From the NCBI GenBank assembly GCA_016793925.1, contig JAEULH010000104.1:1-48572 (forward strand): a stretch of DNA of 48,572 nucleotides, read 5' to 3'. The notes beneath the pieces are model-generated. The model was not told where the DNA came from. It searched no databases and worked only from the letters and a program-made list of their open reading frames with translations. Shown piece by piece: positions 1 through 8,955 of this stretch. Made by a program: the position numbers and the translations under genes. Origin of the DNA: Rhodospirillales bacterium. Lineage in GTDB: Bacteria; Pseudomonadota; Alphaproteobacteria; Rhodospirillales; Defluviicoccaceae. Numbering within the stretch: position 1 is the first letter of the stretch; each line of letters opens with the position of its first letter.

Positions 1-66
1 TCGACGGTCATGCCGTCGATCCAAATCCAGCTTTTTGAGCCGGACAAGGAAGCAACGACGGCGTGA
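1..66 (+). CDS. hfq: RNA chaperone Hfq, C-terminal end (partial)
   Basis: Frame 1 is open from the window edge and ends in TGA at 64-66. The 21 visible residues begin STVMPS, which matches the end of the Sm2 motif region of Hfq (usual form HAISTVxP), followed by a short acidic tail. Hfq is the hexameric chaperone that pairs small RNAs with mRNAs. The stop overlaps the GTG start of hflX by four bases (GTGA), and hfq-hflX is a widely conserved gene pair, which supports the call. The 5' part lies outside the window. Confidence 0.85.
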   Translation, partial: STVMPSIQIQLFEPDKEATTA

Positions 67-1409
67 CGCTGCGCCCGCGGGCCGTGCCTAGGGAGCACCG
101 ACGGCCGCCGACCGGAACATCCGGAACCTGCGTTGTCGTTCATCCTGCGCTCAAGTCCGGAGCCCGGACACGGGCGCCGCAGGCGAGGCTTGCCGAGGCG
201 GTCGGTCTCGCCGAAGCGATCGATTTGAACGTCGTCAACGCCGAGATCGTGTCGCTGTCCGCGGTGCGGCCGGCGACGATGCTTGGCGAGGGCAACGTCG
301 AGCGGTTGGCGCAGACGATCGCGGACGCGCAAGAGCGAACCGGCGATCCTGTCGTCGTTGTCATGGACGCAGCGCTTACGCCGGTGCAGCAGCGTAACCT
401 GGAGCGGGCCTGGAACGCCAAGGTCGTCGATCGGACGGGGCTGATCCTCGAGATCTTCGGAAAGCGCGCCCGCACCGCCGAAGGAAGGCTGCAGGTCGAA
501 CTGGCGGCGCTGGTCTACCAGCGCAGTCGGCTGGTTCGGAGCTGGACGCACCTCGAGCGGCAGCGCGGCGGCTTCGGCTTCATGGGGGGCCCCGGCGAAG
601 CGCAGATCGAGACCGACCGGCGGTTGATTGGCGAGCGCATCGGCCGGATTCGCGCGCAACTCGAGACGGTCAGGCGGACCCGGGAGTTGCACCGCCGGGC
701 GCGGCGCCGGATCCCGTATCCGATCGTGGCCCTCGTCGGCTACACCAATGCCGGCAAATCCACCTTGTTCAACCGGCTCACCGAGGCCGAAGTGGTCGCC
801 CAGGACCAGCTCTTCGCGACCCTCGACCCGACCATGCGCGCGCTGCCGATGCCTTCGCATCGAACGGTCATCCTGTCCGATACGGTCGGCTTCATCTCCG
901 ATTTGCCGCACGAACTGGTCGAGGCGTTTCGCGCGACGCTTGAAGAGGTCAACGAGGCCGACGCCGTCGTTCATGTCCGCGACATCGCGCACCCGGACAC
1001 CGCCGAACAGAAGGAGGACGTGCATGCCGTCTTGCACAGCATGGGCCTCGCAGATGCCTTGGAAGGCTCGCTGATCGAGGTCCTCAACAAGGCGGATCTT
1101 CTGAGCGAGGACGAGCGCGAGGTTATCGCCAACCGCATCTCACGATCCAATGCGCACGCGGTGCTCGTATCGGCAAAGACGGGAAGAGGCTGTGACCGGC
1201 TTCTCGACCTTCTCGATGAACGGCTGACCGCTTCCGACGCCGTAATGGACGTGGATTTGCCGGCAAGCGACGGCGAGTCGCTGGCGTGGATCTATCGGCA
1301 CGGGCACGTTGTTTCGCGTGAGGATGCGGGAGAGGTCGTTCGCCTTACGGTGCGCCTGGATGCCGATCACGCCGCGCGTCTGGCCCGGCGCCTGGACCTC
1401 GAGGCCTGA
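63..1409 (+). CDS. hflX: GTPase HflX (ribosome-associated)
   Basis: This 448-residue protein has the HflX layout: an N-terminal nucleotide-binding domain (about 40-215) with the glycine-rich segment GFGFMGGPGEAQIETDRR (170-187), then a G domain with G1 GYTNAGKS (226-233), G3 DTVGF (273-277) and G4 NKAD (342-345), and a short C-terminal domain. HflX family members split stalled or stressed 70S ribosomes using GTP. The start is GTG at 63, overlapping the hfq stop, so translation is probably coupled to hfq. The first 30 residues are poorly conserved-looking and a later start is possible. Length is normal for the family. Confidence 0.95.
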   Translation: MTLRPRAVPREHRRPPTGTSGTCVVVHPALKSGARTRAPQARLAEAVGLAEAIDLNVVNAEIVSLSAVRPATMLGEGNVERLAQTIADAQERTGDPVVVVMDAALTPVQQRNLERAWNAKVVDRTGLILEIFGKRARTAEGRLQVELAALVYQRSRLVRSWTHLERQRGGFGFMGGPGEAQIETDRRLIGERIGRIRAQLETVRRTRELHRRARRRIPYPIVALVGYTNAGKSTLFNRLTEAEVVAQDQLFATLDPTMRALPMPSHRTVILSDTVGFISDLPHELVEAFRATLEEVNEADAVVHVRDIAHPDTAEQKEDVHAVLHSMGLADALEGSLIEVLNKADLLSEDEREVIANRISRSNAHAVLVSAKTGRGCDRLLDLLDERLTASDAVMDVDLPASDGESLAWIYRHGHVVSREDAGEVVRLTVRLDADHAARLARRLDLEA

Positions 1410-1653
1410 GTGCATTCTCGAAGCTCGAGGCCGGCGATGGCGGAGCGAGCGCTGGCCGGTCGGGCCGGTGCGGGACGCGGGTCGATGACGACACGGCTTG
1501 GCGTTGTCGCGGCGAAATACATTCATGCGGCCTTGCCGGGATCGTGCCGTGGCTCGATCTCAGCGAAAGGGTACGCGGAGCGGGTTTGAAGGACGCGGGC
1601 ACCGCGGTCACGGCGGGCAATCCGTCGGCGCGCACAGAAGAAAGGAAGAAGGC

Positions 1654-2502
1654 GTGGGAGTCGGCCCCGACGCAGACAAGGTTATCGCCATCATGCGTCG
1701 CGTCGCAGCGGCGGAAATCATGCCCCGGTTCGGCAAGCTCTCTCCGGGAGAGGTCACGGAGAAGTGCGGGCCGAAGGATCTGGTCACGATTGCCGATACG
1801 CTGGCCGAGGCCGCCCTCGGCGAGGCGCTGACCCGGCTCTGGCCGGGAAGCGTCGCAGTCGGCGAGGAAGCCGCCGACGCCGACACCGGGCTGCTGCAGG
1901 CGCTTGCCGGCGACGCGCCGGTCTGGCTCATCGACCCGGTCGACGGCACGAACAACTACGTGCGTGGCGTTGCCTGTTTCGCCGTCATCATCGGCTTCTG
2001 CGCCGGCGGCGACATTCGTGCCGGCTGGATCCACGACCCGATCGCCGATACGACCATCTGGGCCAAGGAAGGCGAGGGTACCTGGCTCGATACGGAAGCG
2101 GCCCGCCGCCGGCTGCGCCTTCCTCCGCCGAAAGCCGTCGCGCAGATGACCGGGTCGCTCGGCTACCGCTGGTCGAAACGGCTCAAGGAGCGACTGAAGG
2201 CGGGAATCGGCCTGTCCGTCCCGCGCTTCGTTCGCTATGGCTGCACCGGTCGGGAGTACATGGATCTCGCGGCCGGTCGCCTGGACTTCGCGGCGTACAC
2301 ACGGCTGAAGCCGTGGGATCATGCCGCCGGAGTCCTGATCTACCGCGAGGCGGGTGGCATCGCTCAGGTCATCGCCAACGAGCGCCCGTATCGACCGCAG
2401 CCGGCGATTTCGGAGACGACGCTGCTGCTGGCGCCGAACCAGGCCTGTTGGCGCGGACTGAAATCGACGCTCGACCTGCCCGGCGGCCGCGCGACGAGCT
2501 GA
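1654..2502 (+). CDS. Inositol monophosphatase family protein
   Basis: A Mg2+-dependent sugar or inositol phosphatase of the IMPase/FBPase superfamily. With the GTG start at 1654 it has 282 residues. Visible motifs are the metal-binding GEE (70-72), WLIDPVDGTNNY (91-102), the classic first metal/phosphate site, and KPWDHAAG (219-226) before EAGG. The frame stays open to 1498, but the upstream residues look unlike the family, and GTG 1654 has a purine-rich AGGAAGAAGG just before it. The substrate cannot be read from sequence: SuhB-like, HisN-like and CysQ-like members share these motifs. The next gene, an NAD(P)-dependent dehydrogenase, follows after 59 bases on the same strand. Confidence 0.85.
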   Translation: MGVGPDADKVIAIMRRVAAAEIMPRFGKLSPGEVTEKCGPKDLVTIADTLAEAALGEALTRLWPGSVAVGEEAADADTGLLQALAGDAPVWLIDPVDGTNNYVRGVACFAVIIGFCAGGDIRAGWIHDPIADTTIWAKEGEGTWLDTEAARRRLRLPPPKAVAQMTGSLGYRWSKRLKERLKAGIGLSVPRFVRYGCTGREYMDLAAGRLDFAAYTRLKPWDHAAGVLIYREAGGIAQVIANERPYRPQPAISETTLLLAPNQACWRGLKSTLDLPGGRATS

Positions 2503-2561
2503 GCCGGGGAGCGGGAAGCCGCGCATCGTCCTGTCCGGCTCCATCGAAAAGGAAACGACTG

Positions 2562-3431
2562 ATGTCAAGCCTGCGCATAGCTTTCATTGGCCTCGGGGTG
2601 ATGGGCTTCCCCATGGCCGGTCATCTCGCCGCAGCCGGTCACAAGCTCACCGTCTACAATCGCACCCGGAGCCGGGCGGAGGCGTGGGTCGACCGCCACA
2701 CGGGCTCGTGGGCGCCGACACCGGCGGAAGCGGCGGCGGGTGCCGAAATCGTCCTTTCGTGCGTTGGCAACGATGCGGATCTGCGCGAGGTCATGCTCGG
2801 CGAGACCGGGATCCTTGCCGGCGCCGAGCCGGGCGCGATCATCGTCGACCACACGACAGCGTCCGCCAATGTCGCCCGCGAACTCGCGGCGGCAGCTTCG
2901 GCAAAAGGCGTCGGCTTCCTCGACGCCCCCGTCTCCGGCGGCCAGGCCGGTGCCGAGAAGGGCGCGCTCACGGTCATGGTCGGTGGCGCACCCGAACATT
3001 TCGCCAAGGTCGAAGCGGCGCTCTCGACCTACGCCCGTGCGGTGACGCTGATGGGACCGGCCGGTAGCGGCCAGCTCACCAAGATGGTCAACCAGGTGTG
3101 CATTGCCGGTCTCCTGCAGGGCCTGTCGGAGGCCCTGGCGTTTGCCCAGCGCTCGGGGCTCGATGGGCGCCGCGTCGTCGAGGTCATCTCCAAGGGTGCC
3201 GCGCAATCGTGGCAGATGGACAACCGCGCCTCATCGATGCTGGACGACCATTTCGACTTCGGCTTTGCCGTGAACTGGATGCGGAAAGACCTGGCCATCG
3301 TGCTTGAAGAAGCCCGCAGCAATGGCGCGGCGCTTCCGGTCACCGCCGTCGTCGACCAGCTCTATGCCCGCATCCAGGACATGGGCGGCGGCCGCTGGGA
3401 TACGTCGAGCCTCATTCGGCTGCTGCGCTAG
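2562..3431 (+). CDS. NAD(P)-dependent beta-hydroxyacid dehydrogenase (3-hydroxyisobutyrate dehydrogenase family)
   Basis: A 289-residue oxidoreductase of the beta-hydroxyacid dehydrogenase family, which includes 3-hydroxyisobutyrate dehydrogenase and tartronate-semialdehyde reductase. The N-terminus carries the Rossmann fingerprint GLGVMG (10-15). The substrate signature DAPVSGGQAGAEKGAL lies at 121-136, and the catalytic lysine is K174 in GQLTKMVNQ. The ATG at 2562 follows AAAAGGAAAC, a fair ribosome binding site; a longer frame exists upstream but crosses the preceding gene in another frame. Length is normal. Neighbours do not show the pathway, so the exact substrate is open. Confidence 0.88.
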   Translation: MSSLRIAFIGLGVMGFPMAGHLAAAGHKLTVYNRTRSRAEAWVDRHTGSWAPTPAEAAAGAEIVLSCVGNDADLREVMLGETGILAGAEPGAIIVDHTTASANVARELAAAASAKGVGFLDAPVSGGQAGAEKGALTVMVGGAPEHFAKVEAALSTYARAVTLMGPAGSGQLTKMVNQVCIAGLLQGLSEALAFAQRSGLDGRRVVEVISKGAAQSWQMDNRASSMLDDHFDFGFAVNWMRKDLAIVLEEARSNGAALPVTAVVDQLYARIQDMGGGRWDTSSLIRLLR

Positions 3432-3491
3432 GGATGCTTCGCGCGGGCGTCTTGCCCCCGCCTCTTGCGGCGGGGGCGCAGCGGTCGGCCG

Positions 3492-4157
3492 TCAGCTTGC
3501 CCGCGCCGGCTGCTGGATGCTCCGAACGCGCCTGATCAGGTCCGCGGGGTCGGGCCTGCGGGTGTAGTCCGGATCGACGTCGGCGTACTCGATGCGCCGG
3601 CTGGGCGCGATGATGTACGTCGCCGGCACCGGCAGTTCGAACGACGGCGTCCCGTTGGTCGCCGGCAGGTCGATGCCGAGCGTCGCATAGGCGTCGCGGA
3701 AGGCCTCGGGCAGGACGTACACCAGTCCGAAATTGCGGGCGACGACGTTGCCGAAGTCGCTCAGGACGGGGAAGCCGATGCCGAGCTTGTCGACGGTGGC
3801 CGCGGAACACTGCATCGTCTGCGGCGAAATCGCCAGCACCTCGGCGCCGGCCTCGCGCAGCGTCGGCGCCGCCTCGTTGAGTGAGCGGAGGTAGGCGCTG
3901 CAGTAGCCGCACCAGCCGCCACGATAGAAAGTCAGCACCGCCGGGCCCTGCATCAGCTGGTTGGACAAGGTGATCGTCCGGCCGGACGCGTCCGGAAGGG
4001 CGAAATCGTCGATGATCTCGCCTTCCTGGCGCGACAGCATCGCCTTGTTGTCCTCAAGCAGGTCGTGAGCGGCTTCGGTCAGCGGTTTGGCGGAGGCGGC
4101 GCCGAGGCCGCTTTGGACCTTGTCAAGGGCATCGATCAAGCCGGACACCATGCTCAT
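3492..4157 (-). CDS. Peroxiredoxin-like (AhpC/TSA, redoxin) protein
   Basis: A thioredoxin-fold redoxin of 221 residues when started at ATG 4157. The sequence FYRGGWCGYCSAYL places two cysteines (C83 and C86) in a CxxC at the position of the peroxidatic site, as in the peroxiredoxin-like branch rather than in classic 2-Cys AhpC. It probably reduces peroxides or exchanges thiols in the cytosol; no signal peptide is seen. The frame opens at 4259, but GGGGAG lies eight bases before the ATG at 4157 (only two before another ATG at 4163), so 4157 is preferred. It is convergent with the dehydrogenase ending at 3431 and downstream of the broken DUF839 gene. Confidence 0.82.
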   Translation of the reverse strand: MSMVSGLIDALDKVQSGLGAASAKPLTEAAHDLLEDNKAMLSRQEGEIIDDFALPDASGRTITLSNQLMQGPAVLTFYRGGWCGYCSAYLRSLNEAAPTLREAGAEVLAISPQTMQCSAATVDKLGIGFPVLSDFGNVVARNFGLVYVLPEAFRDAYATLGIDLPATNGTPSFELPVPATYIIAPSRRIEYADVDPDYTRRPDPADLIRRVRSIQQPARAS

Positions 4158-4255
4158 AACCATCGCTCCCCAACTGCGAAGGCCGCGGCGGTAACCGCCG
4201 CGGCCAACTGTTCTGTTGCTAGCTGGGAAGCCGAACCCGCTTTTCCAGAGGCGGT

Positions 4256-4921
4256 TCATGCAATCAGATTGAAGTCGTCGAGTGCTTGCGGACCGACGAG
4301 GTACTGAAGCTGTCCGCCCTCGACCAGCTCGTGGTCGGCGATCCGACCGTCTTCGATGCCATGAGCCTGGACGTCGAACAGGAACAGAGAGCCGCCGGGC
4401 TTGCCGAACAGCTTGGAGACGTCGAGGATGCCGGACGACTCCCAGGCGCCGAGGTCGCCGGCGTTGGCGTCGGTTGTCCCGGCCGGCACGACCGCCGAAC
4501 GGTCGATCTCGGCAACCCGGGTCGGGTCGGGGTGGCTCAAATCCGGCGACAGGCGGACGACCGACGCTTCATTCTGGTTCGGCAGGTTGTCCCACAGGTC
4601 TGTCGCCCGGTCCTCCTGGGCGTAGATGTAGCCGTTATCGGCCCAGTCGATATTGTCCGGACTGCGCAGCGTTGCATTCGGATCGCCGTCGCCATCGTAG
4701 AGTATGGAAAGCTGCGCTTTGGGGTTTCCCGATCCGGAGAGGTCGAAGCTGGCCATGTAGGTGCCGCCGAGCTGGTCGGCATTGTCATAGACGTCGGAGC
4801 GGCCGGTGGCGTTGAACGCGACCTCGGCGCCGTTCTGCGGATTGACCGACAGATCCTCGATCCGGACGAATTCCATTGCCCCGAGCGCGCGCGCCTCGGC
4901 CTGAAGCGTCGACTGCAGGGC
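4256..4921 (-). pseudogene. DUF839/PhoX-like protein, C-terminal part beyond the in-frame stop
   Basis: The frame is the same as that of the gene from 5872, separated only by the TAG at 4922-4924. It reads ALQSTLQAEARALGAMEFVR and onward with DUF839-type features (SPDNIDWADNGYIYAQEDR, QAHGIEDG) to a stop at 4256. An ATG at 4876 could restart translation, but no good ribosome binding site was seen before it. It is best read as the rest of one interrupted gene rather than an independent one. Confidence 0.6.
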
Positions 4922-5872
4922 CTAGCCGAACTGATCGTAGCCGTCGGTGCCGGCCTTGCCGGCGTCGAAGGTGTCGATCGGCAGGAAGGTACCGTGCAGG
5001 CTCGCGCCCTGGGCGTTGAAAGTCGTCGGGTCGGTGTGGAAGCCGGCGGCAACGTCGCGATCGTCGGCAGCCCAGGCGTAGAGCTGTCCTTTCGCCAACC
5101 CGTTGCGGTCAAGGAAGCTGCCGTCGCCGATCGCGTTTTTCTCGCCCACATAAAGGTAGAGCAGGTTGCCAGACGTATCGTCGCCGAGCAGAAGGCCGAC
5201 CTGATTGGGGTTGCCGGTGTCAACGACGCTGAGGTTTTCCCAGGCGCCGCGGCCGAGCGCCGGCGCTGCGTGCAGCGCGCCGTGGGTCACGTCCAGAGCA
5301 TAGAAGACGCCGTCATCCACCTCTTCGCCGGTGAAATACACCGGGTTGGCGAAGCCGGTGCCCGGGCCGAAGGTGTCCGGCTCGAACAGTGATGACGAAC
5401 AGAACCGGCTGAAGCCGTCCTCGCCGCCGGCCGTCGTCTGGGCGAAGTGGTCGAGGTCGGTGATCAGCGCACCGTCGATGCCGTAGATCCTGTTGTAGGC
5501 GATGCCGCCGTCTTCAATCGTGTGGGTGTGGCTGTCGATGTCGAAGTAGCTGATTCGCGCGCCCTGCAGCGAATAGGGTTCGACGCCCGGGATGCCGTTG
5601 TTGACCGTGTAGGCGGTGCCGCCTTCTTCGATCTCGTGGTTCATGAAGACGCGGACGGTGTCGTCATCCAGCTTCGTCGCGCCCAGTCCGTCGGGGATGC
5701 CGACAGGGATGTAATGGCCGGTCTCGCCGGTAAACGCGCCCGAGCCTTCGACGCTATCGCCGATCGTCAGCAGCGGCTCGGTGCCATAGCCGCTGCGGCC
5801 ATCGGCCATGGCTTTCCACAACGTCGAGAAGCCCTCGTCGGGGCTTTCGTTGGGTGTTTCGTGTGGGCCCAT
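4922..5872 (-). CDS. DUF839/PhoX-like protein, N-terminal part, ended by an in-frame TAG
   Basis: This 316-residue frame resembles the DUF839 (PhoX-like) beta-propeller family: an opening LWKAMADGRSGYG, a VFMNHEIEEGG segment, and asparagine- and glycine-rich propeller strands. Family members include secreted calcium-dependent alkaline phosphatases, but no Tat or Sec signal is visible here, so phosphatase activity and export are not assured. ATG 5872 follows a strong GAGGAGG site. The frame stops at TAG (4922-4924), yet the same frame continues as DUF839-like sequence to 4256. The intact gene would have had about 538 codons. CAG to TAG is the simplest single change. Confidence 0.65.
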   Translation of the reverse strand: MGPHETPNESPDEGFSTLWKAMADGRSGYGTEPLLTIGDSVEGSGAFTGETGHYIPVGIPDGLGATKLDDDTVRVFMNHEIEEGGTAYTVNNGIPGVEPYSLQGARISYFDIDSHTHTIEDGGIAYNRIYGIDGALITDLDHFAQTTAGGEDGFSRFCSSSLFEPDTFGPGTGFANPVYFTGEEVDDGVFYALDVTHGALHAAPALGRGAWENLSVVDTGNPNQVGLLLGDDTSGNLLYLYVGEKNAIGDGSFLDRNGLAKGQLYAWAADDRDVAAGFHTDPTTFNAQGASLHGTFLPIDTFDAGKAGTDGYDQFG

Positions 5873-5985
5873 GCAATGTCCTCCTCACCTGTGACAGCCG
5901 GCGAAGCGCATGCCGACCGCGAACTCCGTGCGGGACAGTAGGTGCGAAGAGGTGACGGGCAGGTGACGGTTGGCTGAAGCTTTGG

Positions 5986-8715
5986 TCAATTCTGACCGGG
6001 CCCGAGCGCGGCGACGGCGTCGCGCAGGGCCTCGGCGATGGCAGCCGGCTCTGCCTTTGCGAACGCTTCGAGCCGCTCAGGGTCGATGACCGGGCCGAAG
6101 CGGACGCTTACCCGGTGCGGCCTCGGCAGCCGCCGCGTCCGCGGCATGGCGGCGAAGGTGCCGTCGATATGGGCGGGGACCACGGACACCGGCCGGCGCG
6201 ACAGCAGCGCGCCGATACCGGGGAGAAAACGCTGGAGACTGCCGTCCGGCGAACGCCAGGACTCGGGGAACCAGACCAGGGCGTGGCCGCGGTCGACCAC
6301 CGCTTCGGCCATGGCCAGGGTCGCCGCGGCATTGTGCTCGTCGACGGGGAAGATGCGCACCGCGCGGCAGAAGCCGCGGGACCAGGCGCTTGCGAACAGC
6401 CGGTCGCGGTCGCCCGACCAGTAGACGTCGGCGAGGATCGCCTTCGGCAGCGCTGCCGCCAGCACCAGCGGGTCGAGGTCGCTGGCGTGGTTGGCGACGA
6501 GCAGAAACGGGCCGCCGGCCGGAAGGTGGTTGCGACCGGCGACCTTCAGGCTGAACACGGTGCGCATCAGCACGCGGTTGACGCCGTCGAGGACCTGCCC
6601 CGCCAGACGAGACGCTCCCCCGCGCGGCGCCAGCCAGCGCGCAACGTCGGCTTCCACGTGCGCGCGGCCGGCGGAAGCGAGCGATCCGGGCCCCGCGTCC
6701 GCATCCGCGTCTCCGCTCCCGGGCGCCTGCGCGACCAGGCGCACGAGTTCGCGAACCGTCTCCGCCGCGGCCAGTCGCTCCGGTTCGATCAGTCGCCCCG
6801 TGGCGGCTTCCAGAGCCATGCCGAGGCCGAGCCACTCGAGCGAGTCGATGCCCAGATCGAGCTGCGGGCTCGCGTCCATGCCGAGGCGTCCGTCGGCGTA
6901 GCGCTCCTTGAGCAGGGACCAGGCGGCGGCCGCCGCCGGCTCGCGCAGGAGGGCTGCGTCTTCTTCGCTTGGCTCGGCGGGAGACGGCGAGCGCCTTTCC
7001 CCCCGCAGCGCCCGTTCGTAGAGTTCCGGCAGAAGAAAGCGCTGGTATTTGCCGAGGCGGGTTCGCGGCAAGGGGTCGCGAACGACGGCGTAGCCGCTGA
7101 GGCGCTGGTGAGAGGCCAGCGCCTGAGCCTTCGAGGCCAGGGTCACGCGAAGCACGTCGTCGAGCGAGGTGTAACCGCCGGCTCGGACAGCGTCGAGGTC
7201 CGGGACGATGAGGGCGACCAGATCGCCTTTGCGCTCGAGCACGGCGATCTCGGCGATGTAGGGCGAGTCCGCGTAGGCGCGCTCGACATCCTCGGGGAAG
7301 ACGTTCTTGCCGCCGCCGAGCACGATCATTTCCTTGACCCGGCCGGTGACGTAAACGAAGCCGTCCTCGTCGATGCTGCCGAGATCGCCGGTGCGGAACC
7401 AGCCGTCGGCGGAGAACGCCTCGGCGTTGGCCTCCGAATTGTCGAGGTAGCCGGAAAAGACACTCGGCCCTTTCAACTCGATCTCGCCGTCGCCGCGGCC
7501 GGCGGTGGCACCGCCCGGCAAAGCCGAACTGGCGCCGGCGATGCGGGCAGCGCCCCCTGAAAGCGGCCGCCCCTCGCTGCCGATGCGCCTGGATCCCGGC
7601 ACATTGCCGGTGAACGCCGAAGCGGTTTCGGCCAGCCCGTAGCCGGTCAGCAACGCCCAGCCGAGCCCTTCGATTTTCCAGATCACCGGCGCGTCGAGTT
7701 TCGCTCCGGCCGAGACCAGCAGCCGCAGGTTGCCGCCGAAGCGGGCATGAACGGTCGAAAACAGCATCCGGCCGAGGCGCAGGCCGAGACGGCGCCGCGC
7801 CGCCACGGACAGCCCGAGCAGCCAGGCGAAGGCCCGGCCGGCGGCTTTGCCGCGCGCGCGGGCCTGTGCCTCTATCCCCGCGACCAGCGCCTCGTAGAGC
7901 CGGGGGACGCCGATCATCATCGTCGCCTTTCCCCGCTGCAGCGCGCGGACGATCGCCGGCCCTTGCGGCGCCTGGGGCAGAACGATCACGGCCCCGGTCC
8001 ACAGCGGCACCAGCACGCCGACGACAAAGGGGTAGACGTGGTGCAGCGGCAGGGGCACGAGCAGCCGGTCGGCGCCGTCGATCAGGCCGGTGCCGGCGAT
8101 GGCGCGCACGTTGGTTTCGATATTGGCGTAGCTCAGGATGAAATACTTGGGGCGGCCGGTGGTTCCGGAGGTGAAGACCATCATCGCCGGCCGGTCGGGC
8201 GCCAGCCTGGGCAATGTCACGTCGCCGAGCGCGCCTTCTTCCAGCGTCGAAAGGGCGATCGTGGATGGGACGTCCGCCGCAATGGTCGGGCAGGGCCCTC
8301 CGGCATCTCCGTTCATCACGACGATCTCGGCGAGCCCGGCCGCGTCGATGGCGGCGAGCAGCGGAACCTGCTGGGAGGCGAGAAACAGGCGCGTCATCGC
8401 GCTGGCGCCGACGATCATCGCCAGTTCGTCGGCGGCGGCGAGCGGATCGATCGGCACGCACACCGCCCCGGCGGCGGCGATGCCAAGCCTGACGATGATC
8501 CACTCCGCGCCGTTGGGCGCGCAAAGCCCGATCCGTTCGTCCGGCGTTACGCCGCGCCCGACGAGGGCCCTGGCAATCGACGCGGAGCGCGCAGCCAGCG
8601 CTGCCGTACCGATTTTGTGCAACCCCTCGCCATCGTCGACGAGCACAGCCGTGGCCTCGCCCCGGTCCGCGAGCCGTTCGAGCAGGTTGCCCAGAGATGG
8701 ATCCGGCGTGCGCAT
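5986..8715 (-). CDS. Fused AMP-dependent acyl ligase, carrier domain and PlsC-type acyltransferase
   Basis: A three-domain protein of about 909 residues. An AMP-binding ligase (1 to about 570) has FTSGTTGRPK (181-190), GYGLAE, GWFRTGDLG and a C-terminal catalytic lysine in TRLGKYQR. Next comes an acyl-carrier domain with LGIDSLEW, whose serine (about 625) is the expected phosphopantetheine site. Last is a PlsC-like glycerolipid acyltransferase with the HX4D motif NHASDLDP (H about 743), FPESWRSPDG and VPAHIDG. It probably activates a fatty acid, holds it on its own carrier and transfers it to a lysolipid or similar acceptor. E. coli Aas has the two catalytic domains in the opposite order and no carrier. 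The frame opens with TTG at 8754; ATG 8715 is preferred, though neither has a clear ribosome binding site. Confidence 0.85.
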   Translation of the reverse strand: MRTPDPSLGNLLERLADRGEATAVLVDDGEGLHKIGTAALAARSASIARALVGRGVTPDERIGLCAPNGAEWIIVRLGIAAAGAVCVPIDPLAAADELAMIVGASAMTRLFLASQQVPLLAAIDAAGLAEIVVMNGDAGGPCPTIAADVPSTIALSTLEEGALGDVTLPRLAPDRPAMMVFTSGTTGRPKYFILSYANIETNVRAIAGTGLIDGADRLLVPLPLHHVYPFVVGVLVPLWTGAVIVLPQAPQGPAIVRALQRGKATMMIGVPRLYEALVAGIEAQARARGKAAGRAFAWLLGLSVAARRRLGLRLGRMLFSTVHARFGGNLRLLVSAGAKLDAPVIWKIEGLGWALLTGYGLAETASAFTGNVPGSRRIGSEGRPLSGGAARIAGASSALPGGATAGRGDGEIELKGPSVFSGYLDNSEANAEAFSADGWFRTGDLGSIDEDGFVYVTGRVKEMIVLGGGKNVFPEDVERAYADSPYIAEIAVLERKGDLVALIVPDLDAVRAGGYTSLDDVLRVTLASKAQALASHQRLSGYAVVRDPLPRTRLGKYQRFLLPELYERALRGERRSPSPAEPSEEDAALLREPAAAAAWSLLKERYADGRLGMDASPQLDLGIDSLEWLGLGMALEAATGRLIEPERLAAAETVRELVRLVAQAPGSGDADADAGPGSLASAGRAHVEADVARWLAPRGGASRLAGQVLDGVNRVLMRTVFSLKVAGRNHLPAGGPFLLVANHASDLDPLVLAAALPKAILADVYWSGDRDRLFASAWSRGFCRAVRIFPVDEHNAAATLAMAEAVVDRGHALVWFPESWRSPDGSLQRFLPGIGALLSRRPVSVVPAHIDGTFAAMPRTRRLPRPHRVSVRFGPVIDPERLEAFAKAEPAAIAEALRDAVAALGPGQN

Positions 8716-8889
8716 GCAGGGGTGTAGATGGACGCCGAAAGCGGCCGGTGACAAGGGCTTTCGTGAAGCCGCAAGACCCCGGCGACGAACGCCGCCGCTG
8801 CCGCGGTCAGGCCGCCGGTGCCGCGGAGGATGGCCAAATACCGCGGCTATTTTGCAGGTGCGGCCACTGCGCCCTCGGCTCAGGAAAGC

Positions 8890-8918
8890 TTGTGTCTCTG
8901 TGCCGGACCGTGCATAAC
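8890..8918 (+). promoter_or_regulatory. Possible promoter for the pnt operon
   Basis: In the 240-base divergent gap between the acyl ligase and pntAA, TTGTGT (8890-8895) and CATAAC (8913-8918) are separated by 17 bases, a sigma-70-like layout 37 bases before the pntAA start. The match is moderate and read by eye. Confidence 0.3.
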
Positions 8919-8955
8919 GCCGATCTCAGCGTCAGGGACAGCGCGGGGAGAGGAA

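Noticed and set aside
1345-2568. A 407-residue minus-strand frame opposite the inositol monophosphatase gene
   Set aside because: No motif, and it lies fully over the real plus-strand gene with IMPase signatures.
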